A DNA stretch of 64,000 bases, taken from contig NZ_CP109078.1 in NCBI RefSeq assembly GCF_035917455.1, positions 4,944,001 through 5,008,000 on the forward strand, written 5' to 3'. The position numbers were made by a program, and so were the translations under genes. This DNA is from Micromonospora sp. NBC_01796. GTDB lineage: Bacteria > Actinomycetota > Actinomycetes > Mycobacteriales > Micromonosporaceae. Under the pieces are notes generated by a model. It was not told the origin of the DNA and did not search any database. It saw only the letters and a list, made by a program, of their open reading frames with translations. Positions 6,947 to 17,165 of this stretch are shown piece by piece (the first letter of the stretch is position 1; every line of letters begins with the position of its first letter).

Positions 6947-7980
6947 TGGCCCGCCGCCAGCGGCAGCCGCAACGACGACCGGTCGGCCGCCCAGCAGCCC
7001 AGGACGTGTTCGGCGACCAGTCCGTCGAGCTTCAGGCAGCAGGCGGCACCGAACAGCACGTCGGCCGTACGCGCCGGTTCGGTGAGCGCGAACGAACCGC
7101 ACAGGTCGTACGCGGCGATCTGCTCGTGCACCGCGTCGGCCTCGACGTGCTCGTCGTAGAACCGGGTGGCGGTGGGTGTGCCGCCGAGCCGGCGCAGGGC
7201 GTCGCCGTACCGGCGGTTCGGCAACGAGGAGGTCATCTCGAACGCGGCGAGGTGACCGAGCAGGGCGCCACGCCACCGCCGGTGCAGGCCGAACAGGGAG
7301 ATGAGGTTGTTGGCGGCCAGCGTGACCGCCGGGACCGAGTCGACGTACCCGCCGTAGCCGGTGTCCAGGCCCAGCCAGTTCATCGTGTCGCGGAACAACT
7401 CGGCGTGCATCCTGGGTAGCTGGCCCCGGCCGTACTCGTCCATCTGGATCTCGACCAGCGCGGCCTTGGCCGGTCCGTCCAGCCGGGGGATGCCCCAGGT
7501 GTGCGGGTCGGCCTCCCTGAGGTGGTACACCGAACGCTGGGTGACGAACTCGCGGAACCGGTCCAGGTCGGTCTCCCGGTGCAGGGCGGTCGCGAGCGAC
7601 GGGCCGTCGTCCGCCGCCACCAGCGCGGTCAGACCTTCGGGTACGGCACCCGGCTCGACCGCCGGCAGCGGTCCGACCGCACGGCGCAGCGCCGCCTCGA
7701 ACCGGCGTTCCGCCGCCGCCCGTACGGCGAGCAGCGACGAGTCCCACTCCCACCGTTCGTCGACGCCGTCGAAGCCCCGGTAGTGCAGCTCGTAACAGAC
7801 GAAGAGGAACAGTTGCAGATCCTCGTCGGAAAGCGGGTCGGTGCCGGCGTCGGGACCGGTGGTGTCGCGGTCGGTGTCGGGCCACCAGCGGTCGGCGTCG
7901 CCCGGTAACCCGCCGACGATCCCGGTCAGCGCTTCGACCAGCATCGCCGAGGCGGGTCCCCGGGCGGTGGGTAGTCTCAT
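6943..7980 (-). CDS. Iron-containing redox enzyme, haem-oxygenase-like diiron oxidase (HDO) fold
   Basis: A 345-residue protein from ATG 7980, which follows GGGGAG by 4 nt. All-helical, with motifs typical of the iron-containing redox enzyme family: FVCYELHYRGFDGVDERWEW near residues 63-82, then YHLREADPHTW, a helix with VEIQMDEYGRG, and later FYDEHVEADAVHE. The spaced Glu/His/Asp residues are the candidate ligands of a diiron centre. Family members carry out N-oxygenation or oxidative C-C cleavage, often in natural-product pathways. The next gene, a glycosyltransferase, is translationally coupled. The substrate is unknown. Confidence 0.75.
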   Translation of the reverse strand: MRLPTARGPASAMLVEALTGIVGGLPGDADRWWPDTDRDTTGPDAGTDPLSDEDLQLFLFVCYELHYRGFDGVDERWEWDSSLLAVRAAAERRFEAALRRAVGPLPAVEPGAVPEGLTALVAADDGPSLATALHRETDLDRFREFVTQRSVYHLREADPHTWGIPRLDGPAKAALVEIQMDEYGRGQLPRMHAELFRDTMNWLGLDTGYGGYVDSVPAVTLAANNLISLFGLHRRWRGALLGHLAAFEMTSSLPNRRYGDALRRLGGTPTATRFYDEHVEADAVHEQIAAYDLCGSFALTEPARTADVLFGAACCLKLDGLVAEHVLGCWAADRSSLRLPLAAGH

Positions 7981-8092
7981 CCGCTCCCCTACGGTGGCGG
8001 GCCCACCTGCGGTGACGGCCCCGGACGGCGACAAAAGCCGGTGGTTCCCACCGCGTACGGGGTCAAACCCGGGGGAGACGGAGTGCCGCTGT

Positions 8093-8311
8093 TCAGCCGA
8101 CCGGGCGACGCACGGTGTAGATGCGGAGGTTGCCGTAGGTGGTGGTGCTCACCAGGTCCCAACCCTCGGTCGACCAGGCGGTGAGCAGGGCGACCGGGTG
8201 GATACCGCCGAGTTGGTGGGTCTTGCCGTTCGAGTCGACCCACTCCCGCACCACCGCCGGACCGTGCAGCGCGCATTGGGAGACGATTTCGGCGTACTCG
8301 TAGCGAGACAT
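8093..8311 (-). CDS. Small conserved-looking protein, unknown function
   Basis: A 72-residue protein from ATG 8311 (a longer 84-residue reading begins at 8347). It starts MSRYEYAEIVSQCALHGPAV and ends LRIYTVRRPVG; the middle WDLVSTTTYGN is beta-like. Its compact size and the repeated strand pattern recall DUF4177-type one-domain proteins, but this is only a resemblance. The ribosome site is weak. No neighbour suggests a role. Confidence 0.5.
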   Translation of the reverse strand: MSRYEYAEIVSQCALHGPAVVREWVDSNGKTHQLGGIHPVALLTAWSTEGWDLVSTTTYGNLRIYTVRRPVG

Positions 8312-8378
8312 GATCCGATGATGTGACCGCGCGACGACCCCGGCCATCAGCCGACCAGCCGATCCCCAGTGCCGCCGC

Positions 8379-8888
8379 TCACTGGTCGTGCAGTCCCGTG
8401 GCGGAGTCGAGCCAGTCGTCGAGATCCCGGTGTCGCCCCAACCCGACCGCCGCGAACTCGTCGTCGTGCTCGCCGCGTACGACGCCCAACCGGTGCAACG
8501 CCGCCGAGATCGGGCTGCGGGTCGACGCGGTACGCCGACCGAGCGGTTCGTCGCGGGTACGCGGCAGGGGTGGTTCGGCGCAGGGTCCGTACACCAGGGT
8601 TCCGCCGTGCCAGACGGCCGCGCACTGGGTGCCGACGCCGCCGAAGTACTCCGCCTCGACGTACGCGACCGGTCCGCCCGCCGACCACGACATCAGGGTC
8701 CGGTCGAAGCCACCGGGCATGAACTCGAAACCGGCCGGCACCACCGGTGAACCGTCGCCGACCTCGTCGCGGAACTCGTCCGTCATCGGCAGCAGCGACA
8801 GTCCCTGTGTCAGCGACACCGTCGCCGCCCGCGTCACCCGGCCGAGCAGGTCCGAGCCGCCGATCACCGCCACCAGGTGGTACCCCAT
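8379..8888 (-). CDS. Hypothetical protein
   Basis: A 169-residue protein, ATG 8888. It opens MGYHLVAVIGGSDLLGRV, then has a helical/strand mix with LSLLPMTDEFRDEVG and aromatic segments (YVEAEYFGGVGTQCAAVW, GGTLVYGP). The C-terminal third is polar with an Asp/His-rich end (RGEHDDEF, HRDLDDWLD). There is no signal peptide or membrane segment. The pattern resembles immunity- or SUKH-like cytosolic proteins of actinobacteria, but I cannot place it in a family. It precedes the 72-residue small protein on the same strand, 67 bp away. Confidence 0.5.
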   Translation of the reverse strand: MGYHLVAVIGGSDLLGRVTRAATVSLTQGLSLLPMTDEFRDEVGDGSPVVPAGFEFMPGGFDRTLMSWSAGGPVAYVEAEYFGGVGTQCAAVWHGGTLVYGPCAEPPLPRTRDEPLGRRTASTRSPISAALHRLGVVRGEHDDEFAAVGLGRHRDLDDWLDSATGLHDQ

Positions 8889-9156
8889 GGCGGACGAGGT
8901 TACCGATCCGGGCCGGTGGGAGCGGCTGCGGGCGTACCGGTGGCGGATATTTTTTTCCGGGCCCGGATCGGCCGCCGCCGGGCCGTCCGGGATGCGGACC
9001 TTGCGCGATTGCCTTTAATAGCAAGCATTTCCCGGATAGGAACCGAGTCCGCAGATTCCTCACCTGCGGAAACGGAAGTTATCTACTGTGGAGAAGACTC
9101 CGACTTTTTGTGCGAAAAGGTAGCGCTCCAGTTACTTTCCGGTGCACAGTTATCAC
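8889..9156. other. Intergenic region between divergent genes
   Basis: 268 bp with the lowest GC of the neighbourhood (a TATTTTTTTCC run near 8947, TTTAATAGCAAGC near 9015, GACTTTTTGTGCG near 9100). It should hold the promoters of the two flanking genes. I see no clear operator or gene. Confidence 0.5.
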
Positions 9157-9360
9157 ATGAGCGACAGCGGAAGTGGTGAGCGGTACTTCTGGTGCCTCCG
9201 ACACCACCGGGTCGAGACGGATGCCGACGTGTGTGCGGCGCGCTACGTCCTCGGTCCGTACGCCTCGGCACACGACGCGGAGCACGCGCTGGAGAAGGTC
9301 CGGCAACGCAACGAGGAGTGGGACGCCGAGGACGCCCGTTGGGCCGGGGAGGAGAGGTAG
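9157..9360 (+). CDS. Small SPOR-like conserved actinobacterial protein
   Basis: A 67-residue protein. It reads YFWCLRHHRVETDADVC, then YVLGPYASAHDAEHALEKV and RQRNEEWDAEDARW. The LGPYAS/HDAEHALE core is like the Gly-Pro-Tyr and amphipathic helix of SPOR-type modules, and proteins of this length with an acidic Trp-rich end are common in actinobacteria. ATG 9157 is preferred over 9142 because it begins at a conserved-looking MSDSGSGERY; the ribosome site is poor for both. Cytosolic; the role is unknown. Confidence 0.6.
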   Translation: MSDSGSGERYFWCLRHHRVETDADVCAARYVLGPYASAHDAEHALEKVRQRNEEWDAEDARWAGEER

Positions 9361-9447
9361 CGGCGTGGCGCAGAGCCCGCGTCGTCGAAGTACTCCGCGG
9401 TCTCCACAAGGAGACCCCCGAGAGCATGTCCCGCAAGGAGGACCCAG

Positions 9448-10245
<798 letters not shown>

Positions 10246-10301
10246 CAAACCGGTGCCGGGCGCTCCGGCATGTTCTCGCGTCGCGCTGATAAGAATGACC
10301 C

Positions 10302-11789
10302 GTGGTGATCAGACGTGTAGTTGCGCCCCGCATCGACTTCAGCGCGTTGCGCCGCGAACTGGAACTGCCCACGCGGTTCCCGGTCGCGGCGCAACGCGAG
10401 GCCGACGAGGCGGCGACCGCCCCACCGGGGGCGGCTGCCGACCGGACCGACATCCCGTTCGTCACCATCGACCCGGCCAGCTCGCGCGACCTGGACCAGG
10501 CGATGTCCCTGACCCGGCGCCCCGGCGGCGGCTACCGGGTCCACTACGCGATCGCCGACGTGGCGGCCCACGTCCGCCCCGGCGGTGAACTCGAGGCGGA
10601 AACCTGGCGGCGCGGGCAGACCATCTACCTGCCCGACGGCAACATCCCGCTGCACCCGCCGACGCTCAGCGAGGGCGCGGCGAGCCTGCTGCCCGACGTC
10701 GACCGGGCGGCGGTCGTCTGGACCATCGACCTGGCCGCCGACGGCGAGACCGTCGCCGTCGGCCTGGAACGCGCACGGGTACGCAGCCGCGCCAAGCTCG
10801 ACTACGTCGGCGTGCAGGCCGACGCCGACGCGGGCCGGCTCGCCGAACCGATCGCCCTGCTCCCCGAACTCGGCAAGCTCCTGATCGCCCGTGGGCTGGA
10901 CCGGGGCGCGATCAACCTGCCGCTGCCGGAGCAGGACATCGAGCCGGAGGACGGCGGGTGGCGGCTGGTGCTGCGGGCACCGGTGCCGATGGAGGACTAC
11001 AACGCGCAGATCTCCCTGCTGACCGGGATGGCCGCCGGGGATCTGATGCTCGCCGGTGGCGTGGGCCTGCTGCGTACGATGCCGACCCCGAAGCCGGAGG
11101 CGGTGGCCCGACTGCGTACGGCGGCGGGCGTGCTCGGCATCGACTGGCCGGACGGCGCGAGCGTCGGGCAGGTGCTCGCCACCATCGACCCGGCGCAGCC
11201 CAGAGCCGCCGCGTTCCTCGACCACGCCGCCGAGCTGATGCGCGGCGCCGGCTACACCGCGTTCGACGGGGACCTGCCCGCCGACCCCCGGCACGGCGCG
11301 GTGGGCGCGGCGTACGCGCACGTGACCGCGCCACTGCGCCGGCTCGCCGACCGTTACGTCACCGAGGTGTGCCTCGCCCTGCACGCCGGTACGGCGGTTC
11401 CCGACTGGGCCCGTACGGCCCTGCCGCAACTGCCCGGGGTGATGTCCGGGACCGACCGGGTCGCCTCGGCCGCGACCCGGGCCGCGGTGGAGCTGACCGA
11501 GGCGGTGCTGCTGGAGGACCGGGTGGGGGAGACCTTCGAGGCCGGGGTCCTCGACGTCGACCGCGTACCCGCGCCGCCCGCGACCGGTGCGACCACGGAC
11601 GCCGCCGCGCCCGCGCCGGTGGTCCGGCAGTCGGGTAAACCGGCCCGCCGGCCGGGCGGGACCGTCGCACTCGACGAGCCACCGGTACGCGCCCGCTGCG
11701 AGGGCGACCTGCCCCTGGGCGAACGGGTACGCGTACGCCTGGTCACCGCCGACCCGGTCGCCCGCAAGGTCCTCTTCGCCCTGGACTGA
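10302..11789 (+). CDS. RNB-domain ribonuclease (RNase II/R family)
   Basis: A 495-residue 3'-5' exoribonuclease candidate. The catalytic RNB core begins near residue 50: VTIDPASSRDLDQAMSL carries the conserved Asp cluster that binds Mg2+, followed by YRVHYAIADVAAHV and TIYLPDGNIPLHP. YAHVTAPLRRLADRYVTE is the conserved RNB closing motif. N-terminal cold-shock domains are missing and only a short S1-like tail follows, so this is the compact actinobacterial form rather than full-length RNase R. The GTG at 10302 has a modest ribosome site. A Pro/Ala-rich insert (APPATGATTDAAAPAP) separates the core from the tail. Confidence 0.88.
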   Translation: MVIRRVVAPRIDFSALRRELELPTRFPVAAQREADEAATAPPGAAADRTDIPFVTIDPASSRDLDQAMSLTRRPGGGYRVHYAIADVAAHVRPGGELEAETWRRGQTIYLPDGNIPLHPPTLSEGAASLLPDVDRAAVVWTIDLAADGETVAVGLERARVRSRAKLDYVGVQADADAGRLAEPIALLPELGKLLIARGLDRGAINLPLPEQDIEPEDGGWRLVLRAPVPMEDYNAQISLLTGMAAGDLMLAGGVGLLRTMPTPKPEAVARLRTAAGVLGIDWPDGASVGQVLATIDPAQPRAAAFLDHAAELMRGAGYTAFDGDLPADPRHGAVGAAYAHVTAPLRRLADRYVTEVCLALHAGTAVPDWARTALPQLPGVMSGTDRVASAATRAAVELTEAVLLEDRVGETFEAGVLDVDRVPAPPATGATTDAAAPAPVVRQSGKPARRPGGTVALDEPPVRARCEGDLPLGERVRVRLVTADPVARKVLFALD

Positions 11790-11867
11790 CCGCGCCGGCC
11801 GGAACGGCACCGCCGGTCGCGACGACCGCGCCAGCCGGCCGAACGGGCGGTTTGGCAGGATGCGGGT

Positions 11868-12566
11868 ATGGCATACGAGGCGAGCGAACTGCCCGACGTT
11901 TCCGGGCTCACCGTCGGCATCATCGGCGGAACCGGCGACCAGGGGCGGGGGCTGGCCTACCGGTTCGCCCGCGCGGGGCAGCGGGTCCTGATCGGCTCCC
12001 GGTCGGCGGAGCGGGCGGCACAGTCGGCGAAGGAGATCGCCGCGCTGCCCGGAGTCCCCGCCGACGCCGACCTCACCGGTGCCGACAACAACACCGTCTG
12101 CGCCGAGTCCGACGTGGTCGTCATCGCCGTGCCGTGGGACGGGCACCACGACACCGTCGCCGCGCTCCGTGAACCCCTGGTCGGCAAGATCGTGGTGGAC
12201 TGCGTCAACCCGCTCGGTTTCGACAAGCAGGGCCCGTACGCGCTGCGGGTGGAGGAGGGCAGCGCCGTGCAGCAGGCCGCCGCCCTGCTGCCGGAGTCGC
12301 GGGTCTGTGCCGCGTTCAACCACGTGAGCGCGCCGCTGCTGGCCGACCCGGAGATCGACCGGATCGACCTGGACGTGCTGATCTGCACCGAGGAACGGGA
12401 ACTCGTCGGGATCGTGGGCGCGCTCGCCGCCCGGATCCCCGGCATGCGCGGGATCTACGCCGGCCGGCTGCGCAACGCCCACCAGGTCGAGGCGTTCACC
12501 GCGAACCTGATCGCGATCAACAAGCGGTACCGGTCGCACGCCGGGATCCGGGTCACCGACGTCTGA
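11868..12566 (+). CDS. npdG: NADPH-dependent F420 reductase
   Basis: A 232-residue cytosolic enzyme moving hydride between NADP(H) and deazaflavin F420. The Rossmann motif GIIGGTGDQGRGLAYRFARA sits at residues 14-33 and the NADP-specific SRSAERA follows. The segments DVVVIAVPWDGH and VDCVNPLGF are the second half of the nucleotide site, and VCAAFNHVSA near 146 contacts the F420 side. Length and order match NpdG/Fno. ATG 11868 is 78 bp after the ribonuclease. A perfect hairpin follows between it and the convergent panB. Confidence 0.92.
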   Translation: MAYEASELPDVSGLTVGIIGGTGDQGRGLAYRFARAGQRVLIGSRSAERAAQSAKEIAALPGVPADADLTGADNNTVCAESDVVVIAVPWDGHHDTVAALREPLVGKIVVDCVNPLGFDKQGPYALRVEEGSAVQQAAALLPESRVCAAFNHVSAPLLADPEIDRIDLDVLICTEERELVGIVGALAARIPGMRGIYAGRLRNAHQVEAFTANLIAINKRYRSHAGIRVTDV

Positions 12567-12574
12567 ACCGTCCG

Positions 12575-12603
12575 CCGGGGGTGTGGGACCACCACACCCC
12601 CGG
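12575..12603. terminator. Bidirectional hairpin between npdG and panB
   Basis: A perfect 12-bp stem (CCGGGGGTGTGG at 12575-12586 with its complement at 12592-12603) and a 5-nt loop lie exactly between two convergent genes. It lies 9 bp from each stop, so it can end transcription from both sides. Confidence 0.8.
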
Positions 12604-12612
12604 ACGGGCAGC

Positions 12613-13491
12613 TCAGAACGTGTGCTCGGCGCTCGGGAAACCGCCGTCGCGTACCTCGGCGGCGAACTGCCGGGTGGCCGAGGTGAGCACCCCGGACAGG
12701 TCGGCGTACCGCTTGACGAACCGGGGTGCCTTGCCCGTACGCAGACCGGCCATGTCCTGCCAGACCAGCACCTGGGCGTCGGTGTCCGGGCCGGCGCCGA
12801 TGCCGATCGTCGGAATCCCCACCTCCGCGGTGACCCGCTTGGCGACCTCGCCCGGCACCATCTCCAGCACCACCGAGAACGCGCCCGCCTCGGCCACCGC
12901 ACGGGCGTCGGCCAGCACCTCTTCGGCCGCGTCGCCGCGACCCTGCACCCGGTACCCGCCGATGGTGTGCTCGCTCTGCGGGGTGAAACCGACGTGCCCC
13001 ATCACCGGAATACCGGCGGTGGTCAGGGCCTCGATCTGGGCGGCGACCCGACGGCCGCCCTCCAGCTTCACCGCGTGGCAGCCGCCCTCCTTCATGAACC
13101 GCACCGCCGTACGCAGCGCCTGGGTCGGCCCCTCCTCGTACGAGCCGAACGGCAGGTCGGCGACGACGAGCGCGTACCGGGTCGCCCGGACCACCGCCCG
13201 GACCAGCGGGAGCAACTCGTCCACGGTCACCGGGACGGTGGTCTCGTAGCCGAAGACGTTGTTCGCCGCCGAGTCGCCGACCAGCAGCACCGGAATGCCG
13301 GCCTGGTCGAAGATCGACGCGGTGTACTGGTCGTACGAGGTGAGCATCGCCCACCGTTCGCCGCGCTCGCGGGCGACGGCCAGATCACGGGTACGGATCC
13401 GCCGGCTCGCCGGTCCGCCGTACAGCGCGGTCACCTCGGGTTCGGCCGGGTCGGTCCCCGGCGTCGCCGGCTTGTTTCCCTGCTCGGACAT
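12613..13491 (-). CDS. panB: 3-methyl-2-oxobutanoate hydroxymethyltransferase
   Basis: A 292-residue enzyme that uses methylene-tetrahydrofolate to make ketopantoate, the first committed step of pantothenate and coenzyme A synthesis. Family landmarks: [35 protein letters not shown] (Mg2+-binding Asp), [29 protein letters not shown] and LEMVPGEVA. The TIM-barrel core begins near residue 45 after a variable actinobacterial N-terminus. ATG 13491 follows AAGGAG by 7 nt; an upstream ATG at 13506 lacks a site. It lies 116 bp after nadE on the same strand. Confidence 0.95.
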   Translation of the reverse strand: MSEQGNKPATPGTDPAEPEVTALYGGPASRRIRTRDLAVARERGERWAMLTSYDQYTASIFDQAGIPVLLVGDSAANNVFGYETTVPVTVDELLPLVRAVVRATRYALVVADLPFGSYEEGPTQALRTAVRFMKEGGCHAVKLEGGRRVAAQIEALTTAGIPVMGHVGFTPQSEHTIGGYRVQGRGDAAEEVLADARAVAEAGAFSVVLEMVPGEVAKRVTAEVGIPTIGIGAGPDTDAQVLVWQDMAGLRTGKAPRFVKRYADLSGVLTSATRQFAAEVRDGGFPSAEHTF

Positions 13492-13607
13492 GACGACTCC
13501 TTCCACCTCGAGGCCGCGCTCGCGGTCCCCGGGTCCACGTCGATCGTCGCACCGTGTTGCCGGACCCGGTCAGAGTGCAGTGGAGGATTTCACACCTCTC
13601 GGGCGGT

Positions 13608-15482
13608 TCAACCGCGCTCCCGCCACCGGTTGGTGATCGGCAGCCGGCGGTCCCGGCCGAACGCCTTGATGGTGATTTTGGTGCCGGGCGCCGACTGCCG
13701 GCGCTTGTACTCGGCGGTATCCACCATTCGCAGCACCCGGTCGAGAATTGCCGGATCGTGCCCGGCCGCGACCAGATCCTCCCGGCCCTGATCCCCGTCG
13801 ACGTAACCGACCAGGATCGGATCGAGGACCGAATAGTCGGGCAACGAGTCGCTGTCGAGCTGCCCCGGGCTCAGTTCCGCGCTCGGCGGTTTCTGGATCG
13901 AGTTCTCCGGGATCGGCGGCTGCTCGCCACGGGCGACCGCGTCCGCGTTGCGCCAGCTCGCCAACTGCCAGACCAGCGACTTCCACACGTCCTTGAGCGG
14001 GTTGTAACCGCCGACCGAGTCGCCGTAGAGGGTGGAGTAGCCGACCGCCAGTTCGCTCTTGTTGCCGGTGGTGAGGACGAGGTGCCCCTCCTGGTTCGAC
14101 AGGGCCATCAGAATCACCCCGCGTACGCGCGCCTGGAGGTTCTCCACCGCCAGCCCGGACAGCGACATGTTGGCCAGGAAACCGTCGACCATCGGCTGGA
14201 TCGGCTCCACCCGGTAGTCCAGCCCGGTCCGTTTGGCCAGGTCGGCGGCGTCGTCGCGGGAGTGCCCGGACGAGTGGTGGCTCGGCAGCGACACCCCGAC
14301 CACCCGGTCCGGGCCGAGGGCGTCGACCGCGATCGCGGCGACCACCGCCGAGTCGATGCCGCCGGAGAGCCCGAGCACGATCGACGGGAAACCGTTCTTG
14401 TTGACGTAGTCGCGCAGTCCGAGCACCAGCGCCGACCAGACCTCCGCCTCGTCGGCGACCCGTTCGGCGACACCACCGTCGGCGGGTGGTCCGGCGGGTG
14501 CGGGCAGGGTGTCGGTGACCGCCACCCGGGCGATCCGCATGGTGGTCCGTCCGTCGCCCGCCGTGTACCGGGTTCCGGCGGCCACCTCGTCGGTGGTCCC
14601 GGTGGCCGTGACGACCTCGTCGGTGTCCCGGTCGGTGGTGGCACCGGGCAGGTCCACGTCGTGTACGAGCAGGTGCTCGACGAACTGCGGGGCGCGGGCC
14701 AGCAGGGTCCCGTCGGCGGCGACGACCATCGAGTCACCGTCGAAGACCAGCTCGTCCTGGCCGCCGACCATGTTGACGTACGCGACCGTGGCGCCCGCCT
14801 CGGCGGCCCGGCGCCGGACCAGCGGCAGCCGTACGTCGTCCTTGTTCCGCTCGTACGGCGAGCCGTTGATGTTGACGACCAGGCCGACCCCGGCCCGGCG
14901 GGCGACCGCGAACGGCCCCCCGGCCTGCCACAGGTCCTCGCAGATGGTGAGCCCGACGTCGACCCCGCCGACCCGGACCACGGTCAGGGTGTCACCGGCT
15001 ACGAAGTAGCGGTCCTCGTCGAAGACGCCGTAGTTGGGCAGGTGGTGCTTGAAGTAGGTCGCCGCCACCGTCCCGCCGTGCAGTACGGCGAGGGCGTTGC
15101 GCGGGCCTCGGGTCCGGTGCGGGCCGGTGCCGGAGGTGGCCGGTCCACCGTCGGCGGTCTCGCCGCCCGCCACCGCCCCGTCGGCGGTCTGCCCGAACTC
15201 GTCCGAGTCGAGGTAACCGACCAGCACCGGTACGGCACCGAGCCCGTCGGCCTGGAGGTCGGCGGCGAGCCGGCGCAGGGCGGCCCGGGAGGCGGTCACG
15301 AACGACTTGCGGAACACCAGGTCCTCGACCGGGTAGCCGGTCAGCATCATCTCCGGGAAGACGACGAGCTGCGCACCGGCGGTCACGGCGGTACGGCTGG
15401 TCCGGCGTACCGTCTCGGCATTGCCGGTCAGGTCTCCGACGGTGGGGTTCACCTGGGCGAGAGCGAGGCGCAGGGTGGGCAT
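13608..15482 (-). CDS. nadE: Glutamine-dependent NAD+ synthetase
   Basis: A 624-residue enzyme, ATP + deamido-NAD + glutamine to NAD. Residues 1-300 are a nitrilase-like glutaminase domain: VVFPEMMLTGYP (Glu), FKHHLPNYGVFDE (Lys) and GLTICEDLW (Cys) form the catalytic triad. From about residue 360 the synthetase domain has the P-loop LGLSGGIDSAVVAAIAVDAL, then LPSHHSSGHS, TTGNKSELAVGY and the C-terminal DTAEYKRRQSAPGTKI. ATG 15482 begins MPTLRLALAQVNP, the usual start; longer readings only add a proline-poor extension. A low-complexity loop (GAVAGGETADGGPATSGTG, about residues 107-125) interrupts the glutaminase domain. Confidence 0.95.
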   Translation of the reverse strand: MPTLRLALAQVNPTVGDLTGNAETVRRTSRTAVTAGAQLVVFPEMMLTGYPVEDLVFRKSFVTASRAALRRLAADLQADGLGAVPVLVGYLDSDEFGQTADGAVAGGETADGGPATSGTGPHRTRGPRNALAVLHGGTVAATYFKHHLPNYGVFDEDRYFVAGDTLTVVRVGGVDVGLTICEDLWQAGGPFAVARRAGVGLVVNINGSPYERNKDDVRLPLVRRRAAEAGATVAYVNMVGGQDELVFDGDSMVVAADGTLLARAPQFVEHLLVHDVDLPGATTDRDTDEVVTATGTTDEVAAGTRYTAGDGRTTMRIARVAVTDTLPAPAGPPADGGVAERVADEAEVWSALVLGLRDYVNKNGFPSIVLGLSGGIDSAVVAAIAVDALGPDRVVGVSLPSHHSSGHSRDDAADLAKRTGLDYRVEPIQPMVDGFLANMSLSGLAVENLQARVRGVILMALSNQEGHLVLTTGNKSELAVGYSTLYGDSVGGYNPLKDVWKSLVWQLASWRNADAVARGEQPPIPENSIQKPPSAELSPGQLDSDSLPDYSVLDPILVGYVDGDQGREDLVAAGHDPAILDRVLRMVDTAEYKRRQSAPGTKITIKAFGRDRRLPITNRWRERG

Positions 15483-15664
15483 GTCCTCATCTTGCCGCGC
15501 CGCCGTCGCGTTCGCTCGCGCCGGGGGCGTAAGGAAGGGCAGGTGGTCAGGCTTTGGTTTGCCGACCAGGGCTGCCGGAAAACCCTTGTCCTCGTATCTT
15601 TGGGGATGGAAGGCCATTAACGGGACAGTCGCCGTCCCGGCGTACCGGGCGCGACGGAGATCAC

Positions 15665-15691
15665 GTAACGTCGGCGTAACGAGGTCGGGTA
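15665..15691 (+). promoter_or_regulatory. 11-bp-phased GTAAC direct repeats upstream of glnA2
   Basis: GTAAC at 15665, GTAAC at 15676 and a degenerate GGTAA at 15687 are spaced exactly 11 bp, one helical turn. This spacing is typical of OmpR-family response-regulator sites (MtrA, GlnR and PhoP boxes). They lie 65-91 bp before the glnA2 start. Confidence 0.5.
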
Positions 15692-15755
15692 AGACTGGTC
15701 CGCTAGGTCGGGGGTCGGCTGGCCAGGTCAAGCAGGAGTGTCACGAGGGGTTGAA

Positions 15756-17108
15756 GTGGACCGTCAGCAGGAGTTTGTGCTCCGCACCCTGGAAGAGCGC
15801 GACATCCGGTTCGTCCGGTTGTGGTTCACCGACGTACTCGGCACGCTGAAGAGCGTCTCGGTCGCGCCGGCCGAACTGGAAGCGGCCTTCGAGGAGGGCA
15901 TCGGCTTCGACGGTTCCGCCATCGAGGGCTTCGCCCGGGTCTTCGAATCCGACATGGTCGCGATGCCCGATCCGACCACGTTCCAGGTGTTCCCGTTCGA
16001 GGGCGGGGTGAGCGGCGAGAGCGCCCGGATGTTCTGCGACATCCTGCTGCCCGACGGCACCCCCTCCTGGGCCGACCCGCGCCACGTCCTGCGCCGCGCG
16101 CTGTCCCGGGCCGCCGAGAAGGGCTTTACCTTCTACACCCACCCCGAGATCGAGTTCTTCCTGCTCGAGAACGGCCCCAACGACGGCTCGGTCCCGGTCC
16201 CGGTCGACGCCGGTGGCTACTTCGAGCACACCACGCACGCCATCGCCCGCGACTTCCGCCGCCAGGCGGTCCTGTCGCTGGAGCGGATCGGCATCTCGGT
16301 CGAGTTCAGCCACCACGAGGTCGCCCCCGGCCAGCAGGAGATAGACCTCCGCTACGCCGACGCGCTCACCACCGCCGACAACATCATGACCTTCCGGCAC
16401 GTGATCAAAGAGGTGGCGCTCTCCACCGGGGTCCAGGCCAGCTTCATGCCGAAGCCCTTCACCGACCAGCCGGGCAGCGGCATGCACACCCACCTGTCCC
16501 TGTTCGAGGGCGAGCGCAACGCCTTCCACGACGGCGGCGACCCGTCGAAGCTCTCCAAGGTCGCCCGCGCGTTCATCGCCGGGCTCCTGGTGCACGCCCG
16601 TGAGTACACGGCGGTCACCAACCAGTGGGTCAACTCGTACAAGCGGCTGTTCCCGCAGGCACTGCCGGACCGGATCACCGAGTCCCCGGCGTACGTCTGC
16701 TGGGGGCACCTGAACCGGTCTGCCCTGGTCCGGGTCCCGGCGTACGGCAAGCCGAACTCGGCCCGGGTGGAGGTCCGGTCGCTGGACTCGGCGACCAACC
16801 CGTACCTCGCCTTCGCGGTGCTGCTCGGCGCCGGCCTCAAGGGCATCGAGGAGGGCTACGAGCTGCCGCCGGGCGCCGAGGACGACGTCTGGTCGCTGTC
16901 CAACGCCGAGCGCAAGGCGATGGGGTACGAGGCCCTGCCGGAGAACCTCTCCGAGGCGATCGACGTGATGGCGGGTTCGGAACTGGTCGCCGAGGTGCTC
17001 GGTGAGCACGTCTTCGACTTCTTCCTGCGCAACAAGCGGGCCGAGTGGGAGCAGTACCGCCGCGAGGTCACCCCGTACGAGCGCCAGCGTTACCTCGGCG
17101 CCCTCTGA
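15756..17108 (+). CDS. glnA2: Glutamine synthetase-family enzyme, GlnA2 type
   Basis: A 450-residue type I glutamine synthetase. The landmarks are present: GFDGSAIEGFARVFESDMV (N-terminal latch), FYTHPEIEFFLLENG and FSHHEVAPGQQEIDLRYADA (metal Glu), ASFMPKPFTDQPGSGMHTHL (ammonia/ATP site) and NRSALVRVP. At the position of the adenylylated tyrosine in GSI-beta (VYSQRNRSA) it has CWGHLNRSA, so it is not expected to be regulated by GlnE despite lying near glnE. GTG 15756 is preferred over GTG 15738: GAGGGG lies 5 nt upstream. Gene order glnA2 then glnE is common in actinomycetes. Confidence 0.9.
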   Translation: MDRQQEFVLRTLEERDIRFVRLWFTDVLGTLKSVSVAPAELEAAFEEGIGFDGSAIEGFARVFESDMVAMPDPTTFQVFPFEGGVSGESARMFCDILLPDGTPSWADPRHVLRRALSRAAEKGFTFYTHPEIEFFLLENGPNDGSVPVPVDAGGYFEHTTHAIARDFRRQAVLSLERIGISVEFSHHEVAPGQQEIDLRYADALTTADNIMTFRHVIKEVALSTGVQASFMPKPFTDQPGSGMHTHLSLFEGERNAFHDGGDPSKLSKVARAFIAGLLVHAREYTAVTNQWVNSYKRLFPQALPDRITESPAYVCWGHLNRSALVRVPAYGKPNSARVEVRSLDSATNPYLAFAVLLGAGLKGIEEGYELPPGAEDDVWSLSNAERKAMGYEALPENLSEAIDVMAGSELVAEVLGEHVFDFFLRNKRAEWEQYRREVTPYERQRYLGAL

Positions 17109-17165
17109 TCCTCCGGCGGTAATCGCACGTGGCGCGGCGGGGCGTGACGGCGGCAGAATGATGCC

